Source: an uncultured Collinsella sp.
GTDB taxonomy: Bacteria; Actinomycetota; Coriobacteriia; Coriobacteriales; Coriobacteriaceae
Direction: 5' to 3'
DNA length: 13,112 nt
NCBI GenBank assembly: GCA_900549455.1
Contig: UROM01000044.1
Coordinates: 1-13,112 of the forward strand
Under the pieces are notes generated by a model. The model was not told the DNA's origin. It searched no databases and worked only from the letters and a program-made list of their open reading frames with translations. The position numbers and the translations under genes were made by a program. Shown here piece by piece: positions 13,065 through 13,112 of this stretch (positions are counted from its first letter, which is position 1; every line of letters starts with the position of its first letter).

Positions 13065-13112
13065 CTGTCTCTTATACACATCTGACGCTGCCGACGATCG
13101 CATAAGTGTAGA
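13065..13112. other. Nextera sequencing adapter with index (artefact)
   Basis: This is the reverse complement of the adapter at the left end: the mosaic end and Read 1 adapter (13065-13097), the same index as TCGCATAA (13098-13105), then GTGTAGA from the P5 primer. It is library sequence, and the ispE frame must not be extended through it. Confidence 0.98.

Noticed and set aside
1..13112. 45-bp terminal inverted repeats with Tn5 mosaic ends, suggesting a transposon spanning the window
   Set aside because: The ends match the Nextera adapter, an 8-base index and P5 primer bases exactly; they are library artefacts.

Overview
This window looks like a complete short-read assembly contig from a high-GC Gram-positive bacterium. 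The most likely source is a Coriobacteriia (Actinomycetota) such as Collinsella. That assignment is inference from GC-rich codon use, actinobacterial-style PPOX paralogs, the argCJBD order and a veg-ispE pair; no marker gene is present. Both extreme ends are library adapter, not genome: bases 1-45 and 13065-13112 are the Nextera Read 1 adapter with an 8-base index, in inverted orientation. Genomic sequence runs from 46 to 13064, and the first and last genes are cut by the adapter junctions.

Layout, all genes on the + strand unless stated. (1) 46-1119: the C-terminal tail of an EcfT/CbiQ-like transporter membrane subunit, then two tandem paralogous PPOX-fold flavoprotein-like genes. A large GC-rich hairpin follows. 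(2) 1256-6351: an arginine/ornithine operon argC-argJ-argB-argD. It is preceded by two ArgR-type operator boxes exactly 21 bp apart and closed by a strong terminator. The four enzymes convert glutamate to ornithine by the acetyl-recycling route; argF, argG, argH and argR are not in the window. (3) 6352-6692: an AT-rich island without a normal gene. It holds a MITE-like inverted repeat, a 38-codon minus-strand ORF, a tRNA-like 3' fragment and the terminator of tRNA-Val. tRNA-Val(UAC) lies on the minus strand at 6693-6768. (4) 6981-11268: a MurE-family ligase, a HAD-IIB phosphatase, glutamate racemase (murI) and RNase PH (rph). (5) 11413-12504: rdgB and dtd, nearly touching. (6) 12538-13064: veg with its own promoter and a leader hairpin, then the start of ispE.

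The cell-wall and nucleic-acid quality-control genes form a housekeeping block. MurI makes D-glutamate and MurE adds the third residue of the stem peptide. Rph matures tRNA 3' ends, RdgB clears non-canonical purine nucleotides, and Dtd removes D-amino acids from tRNA. The parts least explained by known genes are the island at 6352-6660, the MurE with a changed DNPR motif, and the leader of veg. I did not find a convincing new defence or metabolic system.
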